A DNA stretch of 64,000 nt, from positions 7,192,001-7,256,000 of the forward strand of contig CM045759.1 in NCBI GenBank assembly GCA_025200525.1, read 5' to 3'. The position numbers were made by a program, and so were the translations under genes. Source of the stretch: Camellia lanceoleosa. Lineage: Eukaryota; Streptophyta; Magnoliopsida; Ericales; Theaceae. Of the stretch, positions 46,410 through 56,759 are shown one piece after another (position 1 is the stretch's first letter; each line of letters starts with the position of its first letter). The notes beneath the pieces are model-generated. The model made no database searches, was not told the DNA's origin, and saw only the letters and a list, made by a program, of their open reading frames with translations.

Positions 46410-47676
46410 ATGAGGTTCAAGACAAGAACCCTTGGTATTACGACATTTGGAATTTCCTCTAAAAGGATACATATCCACCAGGGGCAAGTGCCAAGGACAA
46501 ACGGGGCATATGCGTCTGGCCGTCCAATTTATCATCTACGAAAACAGGCTCTACAAAATAGGCCATCTGGGAATGCACAAGTTGTGTATTGAAGAAGAGG
46601 AATCGAAGCATCTCATGGAGGCCATCTACGGAGGGAAGTGTGTAGCACACATGAATGGTGTGATACTGGCTCGAAAAATCCTTAGGCAAGGCTATTATTG
46701 GTCAACCATGGAGGAGGATTGTATTGGGTTTGTATGGCGATGCCACAAATGTCAAATCCATGCCAATCGCGTGAATATTCTACCGTCGAAGCTTTACAAC
46801 ATGACTTCACCATGGCCATTCTTAGTCTAGGGGATTGACATTATCGACGCGGTCACGCCAAAGGGCTCGAATGGGCAAAAGTTCATCTTGGTAGGAATCG
46901 ACTACTTTACTAAGTGGGTAGAAGCTTAGTCTTATGCTGTGTTAAAAGTGTCACATGTGGCCAAGTTTATCAGAAATAACATCATCTGCCGGTATGGGGT
47001 TCCGAACGAGATTATATCCAATAACAGCTCACACTTTAAGAAAGAGATGGTGGACCTACTTGAGAAATATAATGTGGCTTTTCATAAGTCATCAACATAT
47101 AGACTGCAGACCAATGGAGCTGTTGAGGCCGCTAATAAGAATGTCAAGAATATCTTGTGGAAGATGGTGGAAACTTACAAAGACTGGCCGGACAAGTTGC
47201 CATTTGCACTTTGGGGCTACAGAACATCAATTCGAACATCTATAGGGGTGACCCCTTATTCCCTAGTGTATGGGATGGAAGTCGTTCTACCAATTGAGAT
47301 CGAAGTGCCGTCGCTGTGAGTTATAGCCTAGTGTCAGATAGCGGAGGTGGACTGGAAGTAGAGCAGATTTGAGGAATTGATGTTGTTTGATGAAAGAAGG
47401 TCAAAGGCATTATATCATGTCCAGGGCTACCAACGTAGGATTGCTAGGGCTTTTAATAAGAAGGTCAAGTCTAAAAACCTCAAGAAATGAGATATGGTGC
47501 TAAAAGACAACCGAGCTCTCATCCATGACCCTAGGGGCAAGTTCCAACCTAATTGGACTGGTCCTTACATCATCAAGTCTATTTAGTAAGGAGGGGCAAT
47601 CATCCTTATGGACCTAGATGGCTTGGAGTTCTCACAGCCGATCAACATGGATAAGTTAAAGAAATATTACCCCTGA
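46410..47676 (+). pseudogene. Element A integrase
   Basis: The zinc-finger region (HMNGVILARKILRQGYYW, CHKCQIHA) is followed by the core: GIDIIDAVTPKGSN, DYFTKWVEA, then NEIISNNSSHF, where the second catalytic Asp is replaced by Asn, and NGAVEAANKN with the third catalytic Glu intact. The C-terminal region (FNKKVKSKNL, FQPNWTGPYIIKSI, INMDKLKKYYP) ends at 47676. Stops occur at 46828, 46927 and several later sites. Confidence 0.87.
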
Positions 47677-48340
47677 GAGGCTCGCTAGGCTGAAAACCCC
47701 AAAGGGCGATCTAGACAAAAGTTAGAGTATGAAAAATTGGAAATAAAGAAAAATAGAGCTCGCAAGGTCGAAAACTCAGAAGGGTGACTTTGGCAAAAGT
47801 TAGAGCACAAAAGGAGAGAGTTAATACTAGAGTGAACCAGAACTGAACTACGTAAGGCCTGATTCCCATCTTTGGGATACATAGGAAACTTCATCCTAAA
47901 GTTCAACCGTAACCATCTCCAAGTCAACTATCCTATCCATCTTGTTTGATCGGGCCATCTTTGTTCATTATCTTCTAGCTTGGTTGTGTTACCTTGATTT
48001 AGCAGAAGGGCCAGTTGGAATGATGAGCAATAATGGTGAATACATTTGTGGGCAACTATGATTTTGTGATTTGGGGCTGTGCATCTTGAGGACTGATTCT
48101 GCCCGTGTTAGGCAGTGACCGTTTTCGAAAATTGTTTTGAAAAGTTTTAATGAGTGGATTTGCTCAAAATTTTACCTTTTACAACTTAGACTATTTTTGT
48201 GACCAAAAGGAAAATTTCTTTAGTGCTCACAACTTTAATTCCATTGATTTCAGCACAAATACATTCTCCAACTCTCTAATTTTAATTAAAGTCGCTTTTT
48301 ACATCATAAAAACTTGAAAAGAAAGTTAAAGCAATAAACT
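47677..48340 (+). other. Element A post-pol region with conserved GGGATACATAG block
   Basis: There is no ORF. The block at 47846-47912 (GAACTACGTAAGGCCTGATT, then TTTGGGATACATAGG) matches 59192-59262 in element B (GGAACTACGTATGGCTTGATT, TTTGGGATACGTAGG) and, more weakly, 63511-63575. Two GGCGA/GGTGA-rich direct repeats with AAAAGTTAGAG (47720 and 47797) occur just before. Confidence 0.6.
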
Positions 48341-49289
48341 AGGGACATAAATGAGTCAGGTGTTCCTGCGTCCCCTACTCGTGCTTGCGGACGTCTCTAC
48401 AGCCAAAGATGGCCCAACCTCTATCTGCTCCACAAGCCAAGCAAAGCACTTGCTAGAAAGAGTGTCATTGAAGTCAATAATAGGGGTCAAAAGCTCCCTC
48501 GTTCTCCAAGTAGCGAGACACTGGGGTAAGTGCGAGGCATGAACCGGAAATGAAACTGTGTATTCCACCCCTTCATTTAGGCGAGTCTAATCATATCCAA
48601 ACTAACGTCTAAATTGGAGGGGGAAATAGAACACGCAGTGTGTGAGGCCAATTAACTCTACACCCGATTGTCAGGACATGCTGTAACTTATCTCTGTCAA
48701 ATTGAGCCTGGGACAACGCCAATCGATATCAGCCGCAGATCTGTTGCATATCCAATCACACCACAGCCTCTTTAAAGGGAAGTCCACTAGTTGCTGGCAA
48801 AAGAAGTAGGCTTTGGCTGAATATGTGGGACAAGGGTCCCCCACTTTCAGTTTGTCCATTAACCACACCTGGGAAGTGATGCAAAATAAGAGAGATAAAA
48901 GAATAGAGAGATGTGCATTGAGAGAAATGTAAAGAACAAGTTGTTGAGATGAAAATAGAGAATGAGTGCCGAGTGATATGAGTATAAATAAGAAAGGTGG
49001 GGAACCATACCTGAAGAAGCAGTGGGCTTCCCGCAAACCGAGTGGTCTCTCGCCGATGAACAGCATCTAAACCCATTAGGGCCTCGGCCAGTGCCAAGCC
49101 AATGCAACTCTTACCCACTTTCAAACATTGAGTCACTTCAATTAACCTAATCACTACAAGAAAAAACACTTTTGGCGACTACCTATTTTTTTTGGTCGCA
49201 AATAGTCCACTTTCTGCGACCAAAATTTAACTTTTGGCGACCACAATTTTTTAGTCGCGGAAAATCACCCTTTGGCGACCAAAAGAAAA

Positions 49290-49680
49290 AGTTGGTCACG
49301 GAAAGTATACTATTGGCGACCAAAGGCTTTTTTGGTCGCGGAAGAGCACCTTTTGGCGACCAAAAAGAAAAGTTGGTCACGGAAAGTATACCCTTTGGCG
49401 ACCAAAAAAAAAGTTGGTCGCGGAAAGTATACTATTAGCGACCAAAAGGCTTTTTTGGTCGCGGAAGATTACCCTTTGGCGACCAAAAAGAAAAGTTGGT
49501 CGCGGAAAGTATACTATTGGCGACCAAAGGCTTTTTTGGTCACGGAAGATCACCTTTTGGCGACCAAAAAGAAAAGTTGGTCGCGGAAAGTATACTATTG
49601 GCGACCAAAAGGCTTTTTTGGTCGCGGAAGATTACCCTTTGGCGACCAAAAAGAAAAGTTGGTCGCGAAAAGTTATGGCG
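49290..49680. repeat. Subterminal tandem repeat of CACTA, about 82 bp
   Basis: GTTGGTCRCGG occurs at 49291, 49372, 49413, 49495, 49576 and 49658, so the period is 81-82 bp with one half-unit. Each unit holds GGCGACCAAAAAG and GGTCGCGGAA, which can pair with each other. Confidence 0.9.
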
Positions 49681-49819
49681 GGATAAATTTTTAAAAAAAG
49701 GATACTACTATAATTACATACTATTTTTTTTGTTTAGCCATTAAAAGTTTTATAAAATAATAAATAACCCAATTTTTATGGGTTATATATTTTTATTTCC
49801 AAATATGAACAAGAAGCAT

Positions 49820-49885
49820 GTAATTGGCAGAGTGGATTGGGTGCATGGTGACTCTTTGGTCAAGAGTTCGAGTCCCAGGCGGCAC
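49820..49885 (+). other. tRNA-like segment inside the CACTA element
   Basis: TGGCAGAGTGGATTGGG (49825-49841) resembles a Pol III A box and GAGTTCGAGTCCCAG (49864-49878) a B box, followed by GCGGCAC. The spacing is plausible, but a full cloverleaf with paired acceptor arms is not evident. It is more likely a tRNA-derived remnant or a captured piece than a working tRNA gene. Confidence 0.4.
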
Positions 49886-50750
49886 AAAAGAATTACATTT
49901 TTTGGGTAAAAGGCGCTGACTTTTGGCGACCAACTTACCTTTGGTCGCTAAAAGTTTACTTTTGGGTAATATGAATTGGACTTTCCGCGACCAAAAAAGT
50001 TGGTCGCGAATGGTCACTTTTAGCGACCAAAGGCTTTTTTGGTCGCAGAAAACTATCTATGACGAGGCTTTAGCGACCAACTCGCGACCAACATATTTTG
50101 GTCGCGAAAAGGTTTTAGCGACCAAATATGATACTTTTCGCGACCAAAATGTTGGTCACAGAAAGTGTTTTTTCTTGTAGTGAATGTTGGCTCTGCCGCA
50201 ACTAAGGGCAAGAAGAAAGTGCGCGAGTATACATAAACAGAGGGCATGTTGCCGGTAACCTCGCCAGAGAAGGTCACCTCTATTGCTGATGTCAGAAAAC
50301 CGATGAATCAAGCTGGGTATAGCTAGCTCTCTGTCATGAGCTAAAGATCGGGCTTCATGCAAAGTGAGTCGATACATCCATCCCAAAGCTTGAGCATGGC
50401 CAAAATGGGGTTGAGGCATGTTCAACTCGTCACGTCGGATTCCATCAAAGCTTGAAATTCTTCAAGAGTCGAACACATTTCTTGTGTTCTGAAGCGAAAT
50501 ACGTGTGTAACTGGGTTCCAACATCGAATCGCGACATAGAGGAACGGAAAACAAAGTAAAGTACGGCTTAACGAAAAAAGCGCGTTTATGCCGAAACTTC
50601 AAAAATTTACCTTTTCCGTGCCGTCCAAAGTGGCTATCCAATCTTCGAGCTTCTCGGCAAAGAATATCTCCATTTTTAAAGAAAATTGTAGCAAAAATGA
50701 GGTTCTGTCAAAGAAACAACGAATGAAGGCCTTTTGTAGAGGATAAGGTT

Positions 50751-51681
50751 TGTAGACACCCCATTTTGACTGGCCCTAAGACTTGGACACTTTCTTTTGA
50801 TTACCCGATGATGAAAATAAAAATACGTTATCTCACAAAATTCTCAGTGAAAAGATGGAATATAAATTTTAATCCCAACCTTACACCTGTTTTTGCCAAA
50901 TTATTTTAGACCCATTCTCCATTTTCTTTTCCTTTATTATGTATTATATATATATATATTATGTTATATTATTATATAATATTTTATTAAATTTATTGGT
51001 GTCGTGGTTTCACCCACGCACCATACTTTTGTATATATATATTAAATATTTTATACATTATTATATTATATAAGGGTACTATTCCCTCTTTGAAAAATTC
51101 ATTACACTCTAACTGTGTGTTTTTTTTTTTTTGTTTTATGGTTTTAGACCCGCCTTGGTCAAATTATGTTACATATTTGGCCTGCTAAAATTTATTTTAT
51201 CGATCCATTTATATTGTTATTTTATAATTTAAATGTTTTTGTGTGAAGGTTAGTAAAGGCCGATCTTTTGTTATTTTATCAATCCATTTGTTTTTGTGTG
51301 AAGGTTTGAACATATAAAGGAAATAAAATTCATATAATGGTTAGTAAAGGCCGATCTTTTGATCGGGTGAGCGGGGGTGTTTAATTAATGACATTCCCCT
51401 CTCATACCTAAGGTTCCAAACTGAGACAACTTTGGTTATGATAAACAGTGGCCTTGCCACGAGTCATGGGTTTCCTAATTTCTCAAAATATTAGGTGGCG
51501 ACTCTGAGATCTGATGACGCAGTCCATTTCTGGCAAAATATTTTTTGCAATAAAATGAATTTTCTAAAAGTTGCCAAATTTGGACTCTTGGTTATGTTGC
51601 ACATTGCACTTGTGAGACTAGATCAAAGAGATCAAGGATTCGAACTGTTTAACGCGCACGGGTCCCCCCGGGCATGTTATA
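50751..51681 (+). repeat. 5' LTR of element B, 931 bp
   Basis: It starts TGTAGACACCCCATTTTGAC and ends GGGCATGTTATA just before GTTTCTAGCGACTCTACTAG, the primer-site region. A short AT microsatellite lies at 50945-50960. The segment 51260-51360 contains a local duplication of GGTTAGTAAAGGCCGATCTT. Confidence 0.82.
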
Positions 51682-52736
51682 GTTTCTAGCGACTCTACTA
51701 GGGATTTTATGAAACCTTGACTTGAGTTCCATGATATGACTTTTATTTTCAATTATATGTTTATTACATTGCATGCATTGGTGCACTTAAAGTTTTTGTG
51801 TTGCCCAGATATTGGTGGGAGCATAGACACACTTTTTGTGACACTATACCTATCTCTACGTTACTTTGGAGGCCTTGTGTTATAATCTTTTGAGATTTGG
51901 AGGTTCTCAGACTTTGAAGAGAGGCTATTTTGACTGTTCTGATTTCCTAAGATCTCCATTGGTTATGACCCAAAGGACTCTTTAGTAACGTCACCTTGAT
52001 TTCGACCTTTAGAGTAGAGCTAACCTTGTGCATATAATGAGCTATAGTACCTTCCAAATTTAGGACATGATGCTCTCCCATTTCTAGGATGTATGATGCC
52101 ACTTGTTTAAATAGTGAAACCCTAGATCATTTCAAAGTTAGGACAAGGTAACCCTAGCCCTCATAGGGGTGTTTGTTCTCTTTCCTACTATGTGTTATGT
52201 GCAATATATGGGAATTCTCAGATTCATATGAGTGGTTTAGTTATTTTAAATTGTGGGGTTGAGTTTATTTTTTCAACATGAGTTAGCAGTAATCAGTTGA
52301 GCTGGGATGCTAATGAAATTCTGATTAGGGGTCCCGTTTTGTTTCAACAAGGTAGTCGAGCACTATAGCTTCTGAAAGGTCTGATATCCCCCAAGTTCTG
52401 TGGACTCATGTTGGTAGACTTTGCAAAAGTGTAGATTTGGTTCAGGGCCAGCCGGTGTTAGTTTCTTTGCCACCGGTTACACGAAGAAAAGAAAAAGCTT
52501 TATCAACTGTCCAGAATACCCCTTCTTCACCTGCTAGATCATCATCACTCAACTCACCAGAATCAATGATGGCTTAGATTCCAGAGAATATAACAAACAT
52601 ATTATTGGCCCTCTAACGGAGCATGCATACCGTTGCCACTACGGTTGCTGCCCAAGGCACTACTTTTGCTACTCAAGGCAATACTCTTGCTGAACTGCAA
52701 CGCTCATCTGGGGCGTCCATTACTTAACCACCTGCG
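51682..52736 (+). other. Element B leader between primer site and gag
   Basis: This is non-coding. It has landmarks shared with element A (AGGGGTGTTT-n-CTCTTT, GATATCCCCCAAGT, TTTGCAAAAGT). The primer-site region is GTTTCTAGCGACTCTACTAG at 51682-51701. I cannot assign the tRNA with certainty. Confidence 0.6.
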
Positions 52737-53575
52737 GTGACTCATCCAGTTCCATCTCCACCTCTACCAGTTGACGAGTTTTCTGAACTTAAATCACCAG
52801 AAGATCTGAGGGTTCCTACACAAACTTTAGGAGGATCATTTCCTCTTCCACAACCAGTGGGAGGGCTCTTTCCCTCTGAAGCACCTGAGTCTGACTCAAC
52901 TATGTCGAAGCTGGCCAAGTTGGAAAACTTTTCAAAAAGGCACAAAGAGTCAACTCAATCCCAGACATAGAAGACGGGTACACTGAGACAGCTGTGAAGT
53001 TGCCAGAACGGTTCAAAAGCTCTCTTTATTTGGAAAAACTTTGTCAGGAGTGGCTGTTATCTGGTATGCCAAGTTAGAGAACTCGGTAAAACAAAGTTGG
53101 AAAGAATTGGCCGGGCCTTTATCACCCAGTATGCTTATAACACCTAGATTGAAGTGACTACTCAGGAATTAGAGGCCACACATCAAGAGCCCAATGAAAG
53201 TTTCGTGGCCTTTATTACTAGATGGAGGGAAAAAGTAGCAATGATGACCAACAGACCACTTAAAAAAGACCAAATCCATATGATAGTCAGAAATCTACAT
53301 AGAAAGATGTTACAAAAAATGATAGGCCTCCCGCTCTTCACTTTTAATAACTTAAATGAGATAGGGGTCCAGATAGAGGATGCCATCAAACAGGGAATCA
53401 TTGTGGAGGATAACGAACTTGTTCGGAAGCCTTTTGGTCGCAGTTCCAATGCTACCACCAGTGGCAGCACAGCTGTGAAGCCCTCTGAAATCAACTTGGT
53501 TGCCACCACCACTAAAATAGTCGACCCCTTTGCTTATGCTAGCCCACAAAACACAATCTGAGCCCTAAGCAGAAC
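52737..53575 (+). pseudogene. Element B gag
   Basis: A proline-rich leader (52737-52967) ends at a stop. The gag core follows in other frames, with a clean section from 53154 (THQEPNESFVAFITRWREKV, RPLKKDQIHMIVRNLHRKML, shown in part). The FDGSGDP block seen in A is missing between 52985 and 53040, indicating a deletion. The frame ends at 53559. Confidence 0.8.
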
Positions 53576-54519
53576 CTTCACCCCTCTCCATATGTCACTC
53601 TCCAACGTAATGAAAATCTTGACAAAAAGAGGGTATTTAAAGCCTTTGGACCCTCGACCTCTTCCCGAACCTCTCCCAGCCAAACATGACCCCACCAAAC
53701 ATTGTGCTTTCCACTAATAACAAGGACATGAACAGACCTTTGCTTTCGTCTCCGTCATGAGATCCAAGATCTCATAGACAATAAAGTCATACCTCCCCCA
53801 CAACCACCAAAACCCAATGTCACTACCAATCCGTTGCTGCCCCATAACAGAGTTCCACTACCTCCTCATCTTAACCTCATCTATACACTTTCATCCACTT
53901 TTAACCCCAGTATCTATATCACACCCACCCATTTACCAAAACCTGAGGTAAATATTCTTGAAGGCACTGAGTTGTGTATGATGGATGCACCTCCAACCTA
54001 GCCAAAACCCAAAATCCCTATGGTGGTAGCGGAGAAACTATCAGAGAAAAAGTGTGATCCTAGTTGGTATATTGTTTCTAGTGGTCAACTAAAGCTTGAG
54101 GTTGATTCACTTGACTCATTTTCTATTAATGTTGTCTTGAACAGGGGTTGGATGACTTGGCTGACCTAGAGGAGGATTTGGCTAATCTCCATTTCTTTGA
54201 AGAATTAGACCTTGGGAATGTACAGATGGGATGGTGGGAACCGAAGAATTACAATCACGGTTGGTCAAGTAGTGACAAAGCTTTTGATGAGGAAACTGAA
54301 AGAAAAGGAGATGAATTGCGACTTGATTTTGGAAAACCTGTTGAATGTGGTAAAGGAAAGAGTTCCAGAGGAAAAGAAGAAGAACCAGAAAGCCATTCAG
54401 GGCACACTATGGGAATGATTCAAGTAGTGCTAGATAATTGCCTTTCGGTCAACGAAGGTTAATGGTGGGATGATAATGACCTACAGCTCACCCACATTGA
54501 TGATGAACGGGTAAGCAAT
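53576..54519 (+). pseudogene. Element B gag-pro linker
   Basis: It is homologous to 41451-42560 of A. Landmarks are CFRLRHEIQDLIDNKVI near 53745 and DDLADLEEDLANLHFFEELD at 54150-54208, an acidic conserved block of unknown function. Stops interrupt several frames. Confidence 0.65.
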
Positions 54520-55190
54520 GTGCTGGATGAGACTTGGTATGCAGATGAAATTGATCATTTGACTGGGAGTGGACGCTACTTCAAGCCTCCACATCTAGAC
54601 CAAGGAGAGCCCTCTGGCAAAGATAAAGAGGCAGAGAAAGAGAAAGAGAAAGAGAAAGGGGTAGAAGAAGACCTGGTTCTAAAACAACTGAAAATGATCC
54701 AAGAAAACATTTCCATTTGGGGTCTTCTCATGGCTTCCCGAGAACATCGACAGGCAATGTTATCAATGTTAAGCAAGGCTAAGCTGTCAATTGACACCAC
54801 TCTCGAGCAATTAGTGTCATTAATCACCCTGAGAGAAACCATCCCAGCAATAACTTTTGCTGACAAAGAGCTGCCATCAGAAGGATCAGAACATAATAAG
54901 CCTCTGTACGTATCACTGGAATGTAGAAAGAAATGGATCCCGATTGTTCTGATTGACACCGGATCAACCGTCAATGTCTGCCTTACATACACTGTTTATG
55001 CAATTGGGCTAAAGTTGACAGATTTCACGCCCACTACTTAATTGATCTGGGCCTATGATAATACTAGTCAAGAAGTGATGGGGACAATCAAAGTACAAAT
55101 AACAGTGGGTCCATCTAAGCACGAAACTGAATTTCATGTCACGGATGTTCTCACAACATTAAACTTGCTATTGGGAAGGCCTTGACTTCA
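54520..55190 (+). pseudogene. Element B aspartic protease
   Basis: An open frame of 173 codons holds DEIDHLTGSGRYFKPPHLDQ, a Lys/Glu-rich stretch, then the catalytic VLIDTGSTVNVC at about 54943-54978 with the intact DTG triad. A TAA at 55039 ends it. The frame resumes with ETEFHVTDVLTTLNLLLGRP, the C-terminal protease strand. Confidence 0.85.
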
Positions 55191-55194
55191 TCAG

Positions 55195-55779
55195 ATGAAA
55201 ACTGTATCATCCACACTACATCAATTAGTAAAGTACCCATATGGCAGAGGAATTGCCACTATCTTTGGAAATTCATTCGTTCATCCTCCCTCAGAAGTCA
55301 CAAAACCACTGCTAGAAATACAGCACAGGAAAGAGGATGTGTTCCTATCGGGTTTTACATTAGCAAAGGCCCAGCTAGTTCAAATGCTCATGGCAGAAGA
55401 TGAAGGTGTATACGTTAGTGCCCAATCAATCTATTTCATGAGTAAACTAGGTCACATTCCAGGGATGGGATTGGGACAAAGTGGCAGGAAAGGTATTACT
55501 ATAGCCAGTGAAGTACCTCATAACCCACATGCATTCGGACTAGGGTATGCACCCACAACTGATGACCAGAAAATGAAGACTGAAGAGATCAGGGAGATGA
55601 TCAAAGCCAAGAGAATCGGGCGGCAATTTGAGTTGGTTTATAAGCCAATTCGTGGGACCTTTAACGGACGCTTTGTCTGCCAAGGAGAAGATTTCCCTTT
55701 TTGTGGTTTTCCTAAGCCCTGGATTGATCAAGCGGAAAGGAAGAGATACCCTGGGTTTGAGATCTTCTTCGATCATTAG
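55195..55779 (+). pseudogene. Element B linker with G-patch-like motif
   Basis: A 194-codon frame carries LGHIPGMGLGQSGRKG at about 55450-55497, then HNPHAFGLGYAPT. The spaced glycines and hydrophobics resemble a G-patch, an RNA-binding motif found after the protease in some retroelements. A charged region (EEIREMIKAKRIGRQFELVYK) and ERKRYPGFEIFFDH follow. The identification is by eye only. Confidence 0.55.
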
Positions 55780-55919
55780 TTCTCTGACAGTGACGAGGAG
55801 ACGGTAGATCCTGGTATCGACATCAGATAAGACAGAGAAGTCAGCTCAGAAAGCAGCACAGAGGAAGTCTTGGGTCTAACACTGGCTGATTTACTAACAG
55901 AATTGCATACTAGTGCTGA

Positions 55920-56750
55920 ATCGATGAATTTGGGGATATGACCATTGCCGTGATTGGGGAAGAGGTACCTGCTAATTGCTCAAGCTTCATCACGGATGCA
56001 GTGAATGAGGTTACCAAGCAAATCAATGCTGGGTTTTTGCTCGTATCAGAATATGCTACTTGGTAAGCCAATATTGTGCTAGTTCCGAAGAAATAAAGCA
56101 GAATCCGAGTTTGTGTTGACTTCTAGGATTTGAATAAGGCCAGTCTGAAGGATGATTTCCCATTGCCACATATTGACAAATTGGTAGACTTCACTGCAGG
56201 GCATGCCTTACTATCATTCATGGATGGCTTTTTACAATATAACCATATCCTTATGGTTCCAAAGGATAGAGAAAAGACAGTATTTACCACACCATGGGGA
56301 CATATTGCTACAAGGTTATGCCATTTGGTTTGAAGAATGCCAGGGCCACTTATCAGAGAGCTGTTACCACTCTTTTGCATGATATGATCCACAAGGAAGT
56401 TGAGGTGTATGTAGATGACATGATTGTCAAGTCCAAAGATCGAGAAAGCCATTACACTGCATTGAAGAAATTCTTTGAGAGAATTAGGGAATACAGGGTA
56501 AGGCTGAATCCACAGAAATGCACCTTTGGAGTAACTGCGGGCAAGATGTTGGGATTTTTGATCACACAGCTAGGAATAAAAGTTGATCCATCTAAAATTA
56601 AGGTCATCTTAGAAATGCCGCCACCAATGATTGAAAAGGAGGTGCAGGGCTTTCTTGGAAAGGTGCAATTCATAAGAAGGTTTATTTCAAAGCTAACCTT
56701 GACTTGTGAACCACTATTTGGTCTCCTAAAGAAAGGGAAATTTTTTTAAT
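55920..56750 (+). pseudogene. Element B reverse transcriptase, N-terminal deletion
   Basis: The frame goes from an acidic segment directly into EVTKQINAGFLLVSEYATW. About 0.65 kb present in A (44000-44680) is missing, including the DVFVW-SYEDMPG leader. Then follow IRVCVDF, DLNKASLKDDFPLPHIDKLVD, FMDGFLQYN, PFGLKNARATYQRAV and the catalytic YVDDMIVKS at about 56408-56434. Stops occur near 56065, 56096 and 56123. Confidence 0.87.
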
Positions 56751-56759
56751 GGGATGATC

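Larger units (their letters stand above)
49152..50182. mobile_element. Non-autonomous CACTA transposon, 1031 bp, TSD AAT
   Basis: The terminal inverted repeats are CACTACAAGAAAAAACAC at 49152-49169 and its complement GTGTTTTTTCTTGTAGTG at 50165-50182. Flanks are AAT on both sides (49149-49151 and 50183-50185). CACTA termini and a 3-bp TSD define the En/Spm superfamily. Both ends carry many TTGGCGACC/GGTCGCGAA motifs in both orientations, the subterminal repeats expected to bind transposase. There is no transposase gene, so it depends on an autonomous relative. The ORFs within it are repeat artefacts. Confidence 0.95.
48356..50673 (-). pseudogene. Antisense spliced gene in element A, DUF7745/plant-mobile-domain-like, split by CACTA
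   Basis: On the minus strand an ATG at 50673 opens exon 1 (to 50611, then GTAAAT). A CAG acceptor opens exon 2 at 50510 (HVFRFRTQEMCSTLEEFQAL, then FGHAQALGWMYRLTLHEARSLAHDRELAIPSLIHRFSD and HALCLCILAHFLL, shown in part). Exon 2 is interrupted by the CACTA element, resumes at 49151 (IEVTQCLKVGKSCIGLALAE, RRETTRFAGSPLLLQ) and ends at a GTATGG donor at 49010. Exon 3 starts at 48868 after CCCAG (VWLMDKLKVGDPC, CPRLNLTEISYSMS). The TLEEF and SPLLLQ/VWLMDKL signatures resemble the plant family I recall as DUF7745, related to the retroelement-associated plant mobile domain. A frameshift near 50430 and stops after 48680 show decay. Function is unknown. Confidence 0.7.
33911..50750 (+). mobile_element. 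Tat-lineage Ty3/Gypsy element A, decayed, 3' end missing
   Basis: Parts in order: a 3.0-kb LTR, a proline-rich gag leader, a solo LTR insertion, gag, protease, G-patch-like segment, RT, RNase H, a second RNase H of archaeal type, integrase, then an antisense gene with a CACTA insertion. The second RNase H places it in the Tat group. Stops are frequent throughout. No 3' LTR precedes the LTR of element B at 50751. The rest of A is therefore either deleted or lies beyond the window, on the far side of B. Confidence 0.82.

Noticed and set aside
49290..49680. Regularly spaced repeats that look like a CRISPR array
   Set aside because: The spacers are themselves repeats, the element has CACTA termini and a TSD, and the genome is plant.
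49172..49744. Several overlapping plus-strand ORFs rich in WSRKVYYWRPK-type repeats
   Set aside because: They are translations of the 82-bp subterminal repeat of the CACTA element; periodicity and TIRs explain them fully.
49825..49878. Functional tRNA gene
   Set aside because: Only box-like words are present; I could not pair an acceptor stem or a full anticodon arm.
50751..51681. Reading this LTR as the 3' LTR of element A
   Set aside because: The LTR of A is about 3.0 kb with a different middle, while the partial LTR at 63693 matches this one closely, so it belongs to B.
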